Source: PNAI01 sp035501735 (lineage in GTDB: Bacteria > Pseudomonadota > Alphaproteobacteria > Rhizobiales > Xanthobacteraceae). From it: DNA of 64,000 nucleotides. The position numbers and the translations under genes are program-made. Below the pieces are notes generated by a model. It searched no databases, was not told where the DNA came from, and worked only from the letters and a program-made list of their open reading frames with translations. Numbering within the stretch: position 1 is the stretch's first letter; every line of letters starts with the position of its first letter. This document shows positions 44,381 through 52,480 of the stretch, piece by piece. The stretch spans positions 62,001-126,000 of the forward strand of contig DATJVR010000064.1 of the NCBI GenBank assembly GCA_035501735.1, read 5' to 3'.

Positions 44381-45292
44381 TCAGCGGTCAACGGTCACGA
44401 TCGTCCCTGCTGTATGGTTCAGAATCGCCTCGGCATCGTCGATGGAACCAATGCCGGCGAAACGCCCGGTACGCTCAACGAAGCGGCAGGCTGCTTCCAC
44501 CTTCGGTCCCATGGAGCCGGGCGCGAAGCTCAAACGGCGCAGATCGGCGGGGGTGGTGCGGCGAATTGGTTCGCCGCTCGACATCGGCCATTTCGTCCAC
44601 ACCGCGGAGACATCGGTCAACAGGAGCAAAGCCTCGGCGCCGATCTCCTCGGCCAGGAGTGTCGCCGACAGATCCTTGTCGATTACCGCCTCGACACCCC
44701 GTAGCGAGCCATCCGCGGCTGCGAGGACCGGAATGCCGCCGCCTCCCGCACAAATCACGATCATTCCCGATTGAACGAGCAGCTTGATGGCATTGATTTC
44801 ACGAATGCGAACCGGCTGCGGTGAAGGTACGACGCGTCGAAATCCGCCGGCGTCCGGCGCAAAGGTCCAGGATGTCCGTTCTGCAAGTTGCCGTGCCTCG
44901 CTCTGATTGTAGATTGGGCCGATCGGCTTGCTCGGATGCGAAAATGCCGGATCGACCGCCTCGACTTCGACCTGCGTCAGCAAGGTCGCAACCGGCCGGC
45001 CGGGCAGCTCGTTCATCAGCGATTGTTCGATCAGATAGCCGATCATTCCCTCGCTCTCGGCCCCGAGAACATCAAGCGGGTAGGGTTTCACATCGCGATA
45101 GGCCGCCGCCTGAAGCGCCAGCAATCCGATTTGCGGACCATTGCCGTGCGTGACGACTGTTTGATGCTTGCGCGCGACGGGCGCGAGCGCCTTGGCCACG
45201 GCATGCACGAGGTTGCGCTGCTGGATGTCGGCTTCGAGTAGTTCACCACGGCGGAGCAGCGCATTGCCGCCGAGCGCCATAACAACCAGCAT
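44381..45292 (-). CDS. arcC: Carbamate kinase
   Basis: A 303-residue amino-acid-kinase-fold enzyme. The start MALGGNALLRRGE, THGNGPQIG, the VIDKDLSATLLAEEI region and the LTDVSAVW block with PGSMGPKVEAACRF are those of carbamate kinases. It makes ATP from carbamoyl phosphate and ADP, usually in fermentative arginine or purine breakdown. No arginine deiminase or ornithine carbamoyltransferase gene is nearby; instead it overlaps by one base the GTPase-like gene upstream. That partnership suggests another carbamoyl-phosphate source or a different role under oxygen limitation (inference). Confidence 0.88.
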   Translation of the reverse strand: MLVVMALGGNALLRRGELLEADIQQRNLVHAVAKALAPVARKHQTVVTHGNGPQIGLLALQAAAYRDVKPYPLDVLGAESEGMIGYLIEQSLMNELPGRPVATLLTQVEVEAVDPAFSHPSKPIGPIYNQSEARQLAERTSWTFAPDAGGFRRVVPSPQPVRIREINAIKLLVQSGMIVICAGGGGIPVLAAADGSLRGVEAVIDKDLSATLLAEEIGAEALLLLTDVSAVWTKWPMSSGEPIRRTTPADLRRLSFAPGSMGPKVEAACRFVERTGRFAGIGSIDDAEAILNHTAGTIVTVDR

Positions 45293-46698
45293 CAGCGAAC
45301 GCTCCGAGCATGCGCGATGCGCGCAACAAAACCGTCGATGATCGAAGAAAGCTTGGGCTCGCCGACTTCGGCAAATTCGTAGCGTACGCGAACGACCCTT
45401 TTGTTGAGATGAAGCAGGTGCGCGAAATCAACAGGCGTTGCCGATATGATCACATCGGCGCGCGAATTGTTGATCGTCGCTTCCAGCGCGGCCAATTGCG
45501 CACGGTTGTAGCCGACCGCCGGCAACACTTTTCCAATGTGCGGATATTTCTGAAATACTTCGCTTATTTCCGGAGTCGCGGACAGCCTGGGATCGACAAC
45601 ATCCGCTTCCGCGGCAACTGCAGCCAAGTAGCCCGCTCCGTAGGCCATTCCTCCATGCGTGATGGTTGGGCCGTCATCGACGACGATCGCACGCTTTCCC
45701 TTGACAGCCGCCGAATCCTCCAAGCGGATTGGCGACGCGCCACGTACGATGACCGCGCCGCGATTGACCATGCGCAGCCCTTCCTCGGCAAGGCGAATAT
45801 CTGAAGGCGCGGCTGAATCCACTTTGTTGATCACAAACACATCGGCCATGCGGGCGACGGTTTCTCCAGGATGGTGTGTTGCGATTTGTCGTGGGCGCAG
45901 TGCGTCGACAATCGTTATGTGAAGATTCGGCTTTATGAACGGAAAATCGTTGTTGCCGCCGTCCCAGACGACAATGTCAGCCTCACCCTCTGCGGCTTTC
46001 AAGATATCGGCGTAATCGACGCCGGCAAATACGACGTTTCCAGCCGCGATATGTGGCTCATACTCCTCCCGTTCCTCTGCCGTGCATTGGGCGGCATCAA
46101 GATCGGCAGCCGAGGCAAAGCGCTGAATGTGCTCTTTTTCCAGATCGCCATAGGGCATGGGATGCCTTAAGACCGCCACGCGCAATCCGCGCTGCCGAAG
46201 TCGCTGCGAAAGCCAGCGCGCAACGGCAGATTTTCCGCATCCTGTCCGCACGGCCGTGATGGCGATCACCGGCCGCGCCGAATTCAGCATGGTGCGGCGC
46301 GGACCAAGCAAGGCAAAATCCGCTCCGGCGGCCAGTGCCCGCGACGCAATATGCATGACATGCTCGTGGGGCACATCGCTGTAGGCAAAGATCACTTCGT
46401 CAATGGATTTTGTTCGGCATAGAGCATCGAGTTCTGCTTCATCAGCAATTGGAATGCCATTGGGGTAGAGCGCACCGGCAAGCGATGCCGGATAACGCCT
46501 GCGGGCGATTCCGGGAATCTGCGCAGCTGTGAAAGCGATGACTTCGACGCTCGAATCGTTGCGATAGATCACGTTGAAATTATGAAAATCTCGTCCGGCC
46601 GCGCCGACAATGATCACACGCCGCCGGCCGGTTTCGTTCCTGGCGCGCGCGCTTGGCATGCCTTCAGATGCCTTGGCCCGTGAGTTCTGTGCCATCAT
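45292..46698 (-). CDS. Cyclic 2,3-diphosphoglycerate synthetase-like P-loop protein
   Basis: A 468-residue protein. The N-terminal part is a nucleotide-binding region (RRVIIVGAAGRDFHNFNVIYR), followed by a P-loop at about 148-157 (TAVRTGCGKS) and the segments ADIVVWDGGNNDFPF and VFVINKVDSA, as in SIMIBI-class GTPases. This pattern matches proteins annotated as cyclic 2,3-diphosphoglycerate synthetases, first known from thermophilic methanogens. Bacterial copies often stand next to carbamate kinase, as here, and their product has not been shown to my knowledge. Second gene of the usp, GTPase, arcC unit. Confidence 0.75.
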   Translation of the reverse strand: MMAQNSRAKASEGMPSARARNETGRRRVIIVGAAGRDFHNFNVIYRNDSSVEVIAFTAAQIPGIARRRYPASLAGALYPNGIPIADEAELDALCRTKSIDEVIFAYSDVPHEHVMHIASRALAAGADFALLGPRRTMLNSARPVIAITAVRTGCGKSAVARWLSQRLRQRGLRVAVLRHPMPYGDLEKEHIQRFASAADLDAAQCTAEEREEYEPHIAAGNVVFAGVDYADILKAAEGEADIVVWDGGNNDFPFIKPNLHITIVDALRPRQIATHHPGETVARMADVFVINKVDSAAPSDIRLAEEGLRMVNRGAVIVRGASPIRLEDSAAVKGKRAIVVDDGPTITHGGMAYGAGYLAAVAAEADVVDPRLSATPEISEVFQKYPHIGKVLPAVGYNRAQLAALEATINNSRADVIISATPVDFAHLLHLNKRVVRVRYEFAEVGEPKLSSIIDGFVARIAHARSVR

Positions 46699-46737
46699 GA
46701 TGACTTTGCTTGTCGCGTCTGTGTCCGCATGAGTGAC

Positions 46738-47559
46738 TCAGTTACTCAGCAACACGCAACACTTTTGCTGCTTGAGTAGACTGCGGGTAACGCCACCGAA
46801 TATCCATTCCTGAACCCGGGTGTGACCATAGGCTCCCGCCACAATGATCTCGGCACCCTCATCCTGGGCAATAACGACGAGCTGGTCGGGAACGCCGATA
46901 AGCGCTTTGGTGGCAATCGTTGCTGCGTTGATCCCACGCCGCACGAGCCACCCGGCTACATCATTGATCCGTGATTTGGCGGCCGGCTGGTCAGCCTCCC
47001 GCTCCACGAGCTCGACCACGGTGACCTCCTTGGCCTGATGGAGAAGCGGCAGCGCGTCGCTGACCGCGCGCCTGGCCTCTCGCGTGTCCTTCCAGGCCAC
47101 AACCATATTGCCGAATTTGAGCCACTCGATTGCGGGCGGCACGACCAGGACCGGGCGTCCGGCGCTTAACGCAAGTTCGCCTGCATCGATCCGCCGTAAA
47201 CCTCCGTTGCCGCTGCCAGAGGCCCTGACAATCAGAAGATCGGCGGCGCGGGCTTCGCGCGTAACAAAATCTGCTGGCCAAGCCAGCTTGCTTCGCCATT
47301 CGATCTTGGTTGAGCGGCGCTTGAGCGTTTCGCGAAAGTGCCGCTCCTTCGCGGACATTTCTGACAGCAGATTGGCGCGATCTTTTTCAAGAATATCCTG
47401 CGCCGCTGCACCTTCAATGAAATAAAGCGGCTGGATGTCGCCTGCGGTAATGCCGATCAGTCTTGCATCGAAGCGTTCGGCCAAGTCACCCGCGATCCGC
47501 AGCAGCGCTTCGCTGGAATCGACAAGATCGACATGAACCATCATAGTGGAAAAGCTCAT
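46738..47559 (-). CDS. Tandem-domain universal stress protein
   Basis: A 273-residue protein with two Usp domains. The second keeps the ATP-type motif (IIVAGAYGHTRVQEWIFGGVTRSLL), while the first is degenerate. The ATG at 47559 has AGGAGG five bases upstream; the longer frame reaches into the promoter of ald. It leads the usp, GTPase-like and arcC unit, with a 39-base gap to the next gene. It is divergent from alanine dehydrogenase, 62 bases between the starts, so the two genes share a regulatory region, in which I see no FixK box. Confidence 0.85.
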   Translation of the reverse strand: MSFSTMMVHVDLVDSSEALLRIAGDLAERFDARLIGITAGDIQPLYFIEGAAAQDILEKDRANLLSEMSAKERHFRETLKRRSTKIEWRSKLAWPADFVTREARAADLLIVRASGSGNGGLRRIDAGELALSAGRPVLVVPPAIEWLKFGNMVVAWKDTREARRAVSDALPLLHQAKEVTVVELVEREADQPAAKSRINDVAGWLVRRGINAATIATKALIGVPDQLVVIAQDEGAEIIVAGAYGHTRVQEWIFGGVTRSLLKQQKCCVLLSN

Positions 47560-47621
47560 CTTCGCCTCCTGCTGCCGCATTAACTGCCATACGACCACAG
47601 CCGTTTCATGAGGAGCTGTTG

Positions 47622-48740
47622 ATGCAAGTCGGTATCCCAAAAGAAATCAAGGACAATGAGTATCGCGTCGGACTCGTCCCCTCGACAGTAAGCGAACTGA
47701 CAACGCGAGGCCATAATGTGATCGTTGAGACGCAGGCCGGAAACGGCGCCGGCATTTCCGACGATGACTACGTCAAATCCGGCGCGAAAATCGTACCAAG
47801 TGCCGACGTTATCTTTGAGCGCGCCGAGCTGATCGTGAAGGTCAAGGAGCCGTTAGCCGTCGAGCGGCGGCGGCTGAGACGGGATCAAGTTTTGTTCACC
47901 TATCTGCATCTCGCGCCGGACCTGGAGCAAACCAGGGATCTGCTGGCTTCGGGCGTCACCGCTATCGCATACGAGACGATCACCGACGATAAAGGCGGGT
48001 TGCCGCTGCTGAAGCCCATGTCGGAAGTAGCGGGGCGCATGGCGGCTCAGGTGGGGGCGCAATACCTCGAACGGCCGCATGGCGGGCGCGGCATATTGCT
48101 TGGCGGCGTTGCGGGGGTCGCGCCGGGCAAGGTTTTCATCATCGGTGCGGGCGTGGTCGGCACCAACGCGGCGCTCATTGCTATCGGGATGAAAGCCGAT
48201 GTGACCGTGACCGCTTCGAGGCCGGCTTCGCTGCAGGCCATGACGGAACGCTTCGGGCAAGCTGTTCACACCGTTTTGTCCGCCGCGCAAGCGATCGAGC
48301 AAGGATGTCGGCAGGCCGATCTCGTCATTGCAACCGCACTGGTTCCCGGCGCCGCCGCGCCAAAACTGATCTCGAGAGCCACCATCAAGGCGATGAAACC
48401 GGGCTCGGTCATTGTCGACGTAGCGATCGACCAGGGCGGCAATGCCGAAACCTCGCGGCCGACGACCCATTCGCAGCCGACTTTCATCGTCGACGGCGTC
48501 ATTCACTATTGCGTGGCCAACATGCCAGGGGCGGTGCCGCGCACGTCCACCTTCGCCCTCAACAATGCGACGCGGCCGTTCGTCCTGGCGCTCGCTGATA
48601 AAGGCTACAAGCGAGCCCTCAAGGAGGACATCAATTTCCGAAACGGACTGAATGTCAGTGACGGGAAGCTGACATGTCATGCCGTGGCGGATGCGCTGAA
48701 TATGCCATATACGCCGGCCGAGAAAGTCCTTGGCGGATGA
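47622..48740 (+). CDS. ald: Alanine dehydrogenase
   Basis: A 372-residue NAD-dependent enzyme of full family length. Landmarks are the N-terminal MQVGIPKEIKDNEYRVGL (substrate Arg15), VKVKEP (Lys near 75), YLHLAPD (His near 96), the Rossmann fingerprint GAGVVGTNAALIAIGM and VDVAIDQGG (catalytic Asp near 270). It interconverts pyruvate and alanine with NADH. Reductive amination of pyruvate re-oxidises NADH when oxygen runs out, as shown for mycobacterial Ald. AGGAG precedes the ATG; a TTG three bases earlier is less likely. Confidence 0.95.
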   Translation: MQVGIPKEIKDNEYRVGLVPSTVSELTTRGHNVIVETQAGNGAGISDDDYVKSGAKIVPSADVIFERAELIVKVKEPLAVERRRLRRDQVLFTYLHLAPDLEQTRDLLASGVTAIAYETITDDKGGLPLLKPMSEVAGRMAAQVGAQYLERPHGGRGILLGGVAGVAPGKVFIIGAGVVGTNAALIAIGMKADVTVTASRPASLQAMTERFGQAVHTVLSAAQAIEQGCRQADLVIATALVPGAAAPKLISRATIKAMKPGSVIVDVAIDQGGNAETSRPTTHSQPTFIVDGVIHYCVANMPGAVPRTSTFALNNATRPFVLALADKGYKRALKEDINFRNGLNVSDGKLTCHAVADALNMPYTPAEKVLGG

Positions 48741-48898
48741 AGCCCAGGCTGCTCTTCTAATGTTCTAACCGCGTTTTCGACGTCTACGCTTCTTCAGGGA
48801 TTTCTTTAAAAGCTACATGAGCTTTCGTTGGCGGCCGATCAAAGTCCAGAAGAATATGTGTCTGGCATTTTGATCATCGGCTACTCATGGCCTAAGCA

Positions 48899-50521
48899 TC
48901 ACATAGCCATCTCTGGCTCGGGCAGTCGTTCCTTTGCGGGTTCGGGAATCTCGGTCATTGTTGCTTCCGTGAGCAGGAGCACGCTGGCGACGGATACAGC
49001 ATTTTCAAGCGCGATGCGCACGACCTTCGCCGGGTCGATGATGCCGGCCTCGACGAGGTCGACATACTCCTTGCGCGCGGCGTCAAAACCGAAATTGCCC
49101 TGTCCCCCCAGCATCCGCGCGACAACGACGCCGCCGTCAACCGCCGAATTCTCGGCAATCTGCCGTGCCGGCGCTTCCAGTGCACGCTTGAGGATTTGAA
49201 TTCCGGTCTTCTCATCGCCAATGGATTTCTCTTCCTCGCGCGTCACCGCATCGATGCAGCGGAGCAACGCAAGCCCCCCGCCCGGCACCAGCCCCTCGGC
49301 CACTGCTGCCTTGGTGGCGCTGATGGCGTCGTCCAGTGCTTCCTTTTTCGACTTCATTTCGGCTTCGGTTGGCGCCCCGACGCGGACGACGGCAACACCT
49401 CCGGAAAGCTTGGCCAGTCGCTCCTGCAGTTTTTCCTTGTCGTAGTCGCTGGTCGTCTTTTCGATCTCGCGGCGTATTTGTTGGATCCGGCCGTCGATCT
49501 CAGCACGTTTGCCGGCACCGCCGATAATCGTAGTGTCATCCTTGTCGACGACGACACGCGCCGCCCGCCCAAGCTGATCGATCGTCACGCTCTCGAGCTT
49601 GATGCCAAGATCTTCGGAGATCAGCTGCCCTCCGGTGAGCACGGCCATGTCCTGCAACATGGCCTTTCGCCTGTCGCCGAATCCGGGAGCCTTCACGGCG
49701 CACCCCTTAAGCACGCCACGAATCTGATTGACGATCAACGTCGCGAGCGCCTCGCCCTCAACCTCTTCCGCCACCACCAGCAACGGGCGGCCGGATTTTG
49801 CGACTTGTTCGAGCAGCGGGATCAATTCGCGCAGGGCGCTGATCTTGCGATCAAACAGAAGGATGTAGGGGTCCTCAAGCACCGCCTCCATTCGTTCTGC
49901 ATCGGTTATGAAATAGGGCGAGAGAAATCCACGGTCGAATTGCATTCCTTCGACCACGTCGAGGACCGTTTCGGTGGTCTTTGATTCCTCGACCGAGATG
50001 ACCCCTTCGCCGCCCACCTTTTCCATCGCATTGGCTACCAGTTCGCCAATCGATGGATCGTTGTGCGCGGAGATGGTTGCCACCTGCGCTTTTTCTTTCT
50101 TGGTTTGAACCGGACGCGCCATGGCGCGTAACGCATCGATCGCGCTCTTTAATCCTCGGTCGAGGCCCTTCTTGATGTCGACCGCACTGGCGCCAGCGAC
50201 CACGTTGCGCACGCCATCGGCGAAGATCGAATGGGCGATAATTGTTGAAGTACTGGTGCCGTCGCCGACCAGCTCGCCGGTCTTCTCGGCCGCCTGTCGC
50301 AAAACTTGCGCGCCCAGATTTTCTTCGGCGTCTTTAAGGTCGAACTCTTTGGCAATCGTCACGCCGTCATTGCAGACGACTGGGGATCCCCATTTCTTCT
50401 GAATCAGAACGGATTTCGATTTTGGGCCCAGGGTAACCCGCACGGCATCCACCAGTTGTGTGGCGCCGCGCAGAATTTTTTCTCGGGCGGCGGAGCGAAA
50501 GAGAACCTGTTTGTGGGGCAT
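48899..50521 (-). CDS. Divergent GroEL-type chaperonin
   Basis: A 540-residue group I chaperonin. ATPase residues are kept: Asp in CNDGVTIAKEF, GDGTSTST (usual GDGTTTAT), and the Asp of KKEALDDAISATKAAVAEGLVPGGGLAL. It departs from typical GroEL in GPKSKSVLIQ (usual GPKGRNVVL) and lacks the Gly-Gly-Met tail, ending LPEPEMAM. There is no groES next to it. The start at 50521 has AGAGGA upstream. A FixK box is centred about 74 bases before it, so this is probably a low-oxygen-specific paralogue, not the housekeeping chaperonin. Confidence 0.88.
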   Translation of the reverse strand: MPHKQVLFRSAAREKILRGATQLVDAVRVTLGPKSKSVLIQKKWGSPVVCNDGVTIAKEFDLKDAEENLGAQVLRQAAEKTGELVGDGTSTSTIIAHSIFADGVRNVVAGASAVDIKKGLDRGLKSAIDALRAMARPVQTKKEKAQVATISAHNDPSIGELVANAMEKVGGEGVISVEESKTTETVLDVVEGMQFDRGFLSPYFITDAERMEAVLEDPYILLFDRKISALRELIPLLEQVAKSGRPLLVVAEEVEGEALATLIVNQIRGVLKGCAVKAPGFGDRRKAMLQDMAVLTGGQLISEDLGIKLESVTIDQLGRAARVVVDKDDTTIIGGAGKRAEIDGRIQQIRREIEKTTSDYDKEKLQERLAKLSGGVAVVRVGAPTEAEMKSKKEALDDAISATKAAVAEGLVPGGGLALLRCIDAVTREEEKSIGDEKTGIQILKRALEAPARQIAENSAVDGGVVVARMLGGQGNFGFDAARKEYVDLVEAGIIDPAKVVRIALENAVSVASVLLLTEATMTEIPEPAKERLPEPEMAM

Positions 50522-50587
50522 GGAGAAATTCCTCTGCAAACGGGACGTAAAATCAGACCAAATATCCAGCTCGCCCAGGTCTAAGCT

Positions 50588-50601
50588 TTGATTTGTCTCA
50601 A
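50588..50601. promoter_or_regulatory. FixK box between groEL paralogue and fixK paralogue 2
   Basis: TTGATTTGTCTCAA fits TTGA-N6-TCAA. It is centred about 74 bases from the chaperonin start (minus) and about 120 bases from the second fixK start (plus), so it more likely serves the chaperonin gene. Confidence 0.65.
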
Positions 50602-50631
50602 TTTCCAAAGGATTTGAGCCCTACGGGGTAG

Positions 50632-50657
50632 CCCTTAGGGGCATTATCTGAATTTTC
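50632..50657 (+). promoter_or_regulatory. Conserved fixK upstream element, copy 2 (candidate FixJ site)
   Basis: CCCTTAGGGGC followed by TATCTGAAT, 58 bases before the ATG of the second fixK gene. It is the counterpart of 25808-25833, with four mismatches in 26 bases. Confidence 0.55.
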
Positions 50658-50715
50658 AAGAACATCCGTGGTCGGCATCCTTTAACCATCAGGGTCGCTT
50701 CAGGGGATATCGACC

Positions 50716-51393
50716 ATGTCAATGCATGCCCACTCAACGAACTCAACAGCTCCGGCTCGCATCGGTCGCGTGAGCCCTCCAAAGTCACAGGACCATTCGG
50801 ATATCGAAATGATGGGCGTGATCATGCCATTTGAACGCAACGTCGAGATCTACGGCGAGGACGAGCCAGCCGACTATCTTTACAAGGTCGTAAGTGGCGC
50901 GGTCCGCACCTACAAGATTCTGGCCGACGGACGCCGGCAAATCGGAGCCTTCTACTTGCCCGGTGATGTTTTCGGGCTCGAAATGGGGAGCGCACACACG
51001 TTTTCTTCGGAAGCGATTGCCGACTCGAAGGTGTTGGTGATCAAGCGCAGTTCGGTCGCGACGCTGGCGGCCAGCAATAATAGCGTTGCTCAGCAGCTTT
51101 GGACCATTACGGCTCGCGAACTTCGCCGCGTTGAGGCACGCCTCATGCTGCTGATCAAGACTGCGGAAGAACGGGTGGCCGGTTTTCTGCTGGAAATGAT
51201 CAAGCGCAGCAATGATGCAGGAACGGTTGAGCTGCCGATGTCTCGCCAGGACATCGCGGACTACCTCGGACTCACGATCGAAACGGTGTCACGCACGATG
51301 ACGCAGCTCGAACACTCGGCCGCGATCGCATTGCCGAGTTCGCGGCGGGTCGTGATTCGGAATCGCTCGGCATTGAATCGATTGAATGGTTGA
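50716..51393 (+). CDS. fixK: Crp/Fnr-family regulator FixK (paralogue 2)
   Basis: A 225-residue Crp/Fnr regulator very like the one at 25885: EPADYLYKVVSG, RTYK-x-LADGRRQIGAFYLPGD and the recognition helix DIADYLGLTIETVSRT are shared. It also contains no cysteine, so it has neither an iron-sulfur cluster nor a redox cysteine. The N-terminal 30 residues are free of motifs. It is divergent from the groEL paralogue and precedes two small genes. The shared upstream element suggests that both copies answer to FixJ. Confidence 0.9.
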   Translation: MSMHAHSTNSTAPARIGRVSPPKSQDHSDIEMMGVIMPFERNVEIYGEDEPADYLYKVVSGAVRTYKILADGRRQIGAFYLPGDVFGLEMGSAHTFSSEAIADSKVLVIKRSSVATLAASNNSVAQQLWTITARELRRVEARLMLLIKTAEERVAGFLLEMIKRSNDAGTVELPMSRQDIADYLGLTIETVSRTMTQLEHSAAIALPSSRRVVIRNRSALNRLNG

Positions 51394-51420
51394 ATTTGAC
51401 CGTTGTAGGGAGAGACAGCT

Positions 51421-51633
51421 ATGAACAGTTCTCTTGTCCGCGCCGATGTTGCCACACACGTTCGGATCGTGGCCTTGGCATTGATCGCTGGCATCCTAGT
51501 CGTAGTGATCGGGATCACGGCTCGCGTGGCTTCGGAAGCAACGCGAGTGGCAGTGTTGCGGGTGGAATCGCCGATCACTCAGCCAAGTGCGCCACCGGTC
51601 AAGCCCGCGAGCGGCGAGGTTGTATTGGTCTAA
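51421..51633 (+). CDS. Small single-TM membrane protein
   Basis: A 70-residue protein with one strong membrane helix (about 15-35, RIVALALIAGILVVVIGITA) and a short Pro/Val-rich tail that would lie in the periplasm. GGGAGAGACAGCT precedes the ATG. It starts 27 bases after the fixK stop and is probably cotranscribed. Another frame over the same DNA (from 51390) only becomes protein-like further downstream, where it encodes ChaB. Confidence 0.65.
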   Translation: MNSSLVRADVATHVRIVALALIAGILVVVIGITARVASEATRVAVLRVESPITQPSAPPVKPASGEVVLV

Positions 51634-51665
51634 GCGGACAAAAATCCGCTCCGCTGAAGTTGGTC

Positions 51666-51881
51666 ATGCCCTATCCAAGCAATGCGGACCTTCCGGTCGC
51701 GATTCGCCGCCATCTGCCGCCCCACGCGCAGGATATTTACCGCGCCGCGTTCAATCATGCTTTCGCGGCGCACGAGGGCGATCCACGGCAGGAGGAGGCC
51801 TCCCATCGAATTGCTTGGGCTGCCGTCAAACGCTCTTACGTGAAGGTTGGCGACAGTTGGATTGCGCGCGTCGAAACTTAA
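51666..51881 (+). CDS. ChaB family protein
   Basis: A 71-residue protein with the complete ChaB pattern: MPYPSNADLP at the start, HLPPHAQDIYRAAFNHAF, then the RIAWAAVKRSYVKVGDSW end. ChaB was named as a cation-transport regulator in E. coli, but its biochemical role is not settled. No chaA antiporter gene is near. It lies behind the fixK and small membrane protein genes on the same strand, so it may be read from the same transcript. The ATG at 51666 is the family start; no strong ribosome-binding site is visible. Confidence 0.8.
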   Translation: MPYPSNADLPVAIRRHLPPHAQDIYRAAFNHAFAAHEGDPRQEEASHRIAWAAVKRSYVKVGDSWIARVET

Positions 51882-51921
51882 TAGAATAGATTATAGACCC
51901 CTGCCGATAGAACTGAATGGC

Positions 51922-51935
51922 TTGATTTGGCGCAA
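51922..51935 (+). promoter_or_regulatory. FixK box upstream of DUF3775 gene
   Basis: TTGATTTGGCGCAA fits TTGA-N6-GCAA. It is centred about 106 bases before the ATG at 52035, the same distance as the usp box at 38633, and shares TTGATTT-x-GCGCAAAGCG with it. Confidence 0.65.
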
Positions 51936-52034
51936 AGCGATATGGTCAGAGCCAAGTAGTTTGGATTGAAACTTCAGGCATGCTTTCCGGTTCACCCTTA
52001 TGGATCAAGCAAGCTGAGAATGGAGTGCCTCGCG

Positions 52035-52439
52035 ATGACAATTACAAGGCCATCACTATCCATCTCGCCCGATAAGGTCTGCTACTTCATCGTCAAGGCG
52101 CGCGAGTTCGACGTTAAAGACGTCGTCACCGATCCCGATTCCGGATCCAATCCCGCCGATGACGCCATGATTGCTGTCTTGGAAGATCATCGCGACGATC
52201 CGACCCAACAGGAACTGCGAGCCTTCATCGGCGCCCTCACTGAGGATGAGCAGATCGATCTTGTGGCCTTGACTTGGCTTGGCCGCGGCGATGGAACCAT
52301 CGCTGACTGGGACGATCTGCGACAGGAAGCGGCTCGTCTACACAATAACCGCACAGCTGCCTATCTACTCGCCAAACCAATGCTGGCAGATCATCTCGCG
52401 GAAGGATTGTCGCAATTCGGCATTTCTTGCGCGGATTAG
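52035..52439 (+). CDS. DUF3775 family protein
   Basis: A 134-residue soluble protein of the DUF3775 type. The N-terminus is SLSISPDKVCYFIVKAREFDVKD, followed by the EDHRDDPTQQELRAFIGALTEDEQIDLVALTWLGRGD core that marks the family, and a helical C-terminus (RTAAYLLAKPMLADHLAEGL). Family function is unknown; members are common in Bradyrhizobium relatives. GGAG lies ten bases before the chosen ATG; the frame is open from 51966, and an ATG at 52020 is possible. A FixK box lies upstream, and the hibernation-factor gene follows after 41 bases. Confidence 0.75.
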   Translation: MTITRPSLSISPDKVCYFIVKAREFDVKDVVTDPDSGSNPADDAMIAVLEDHRDDPTQQELRAFIGALTEDEQIDLVALTWLGRGDGTIADWDDLRQEAARLHNNRTAAYLLAKPMLADHLAEGLSQFGISCAD

Positions 52440-52480
52440 CTACCCACTCTTCACCACGACCAATTACGAGGGCCACTTCA

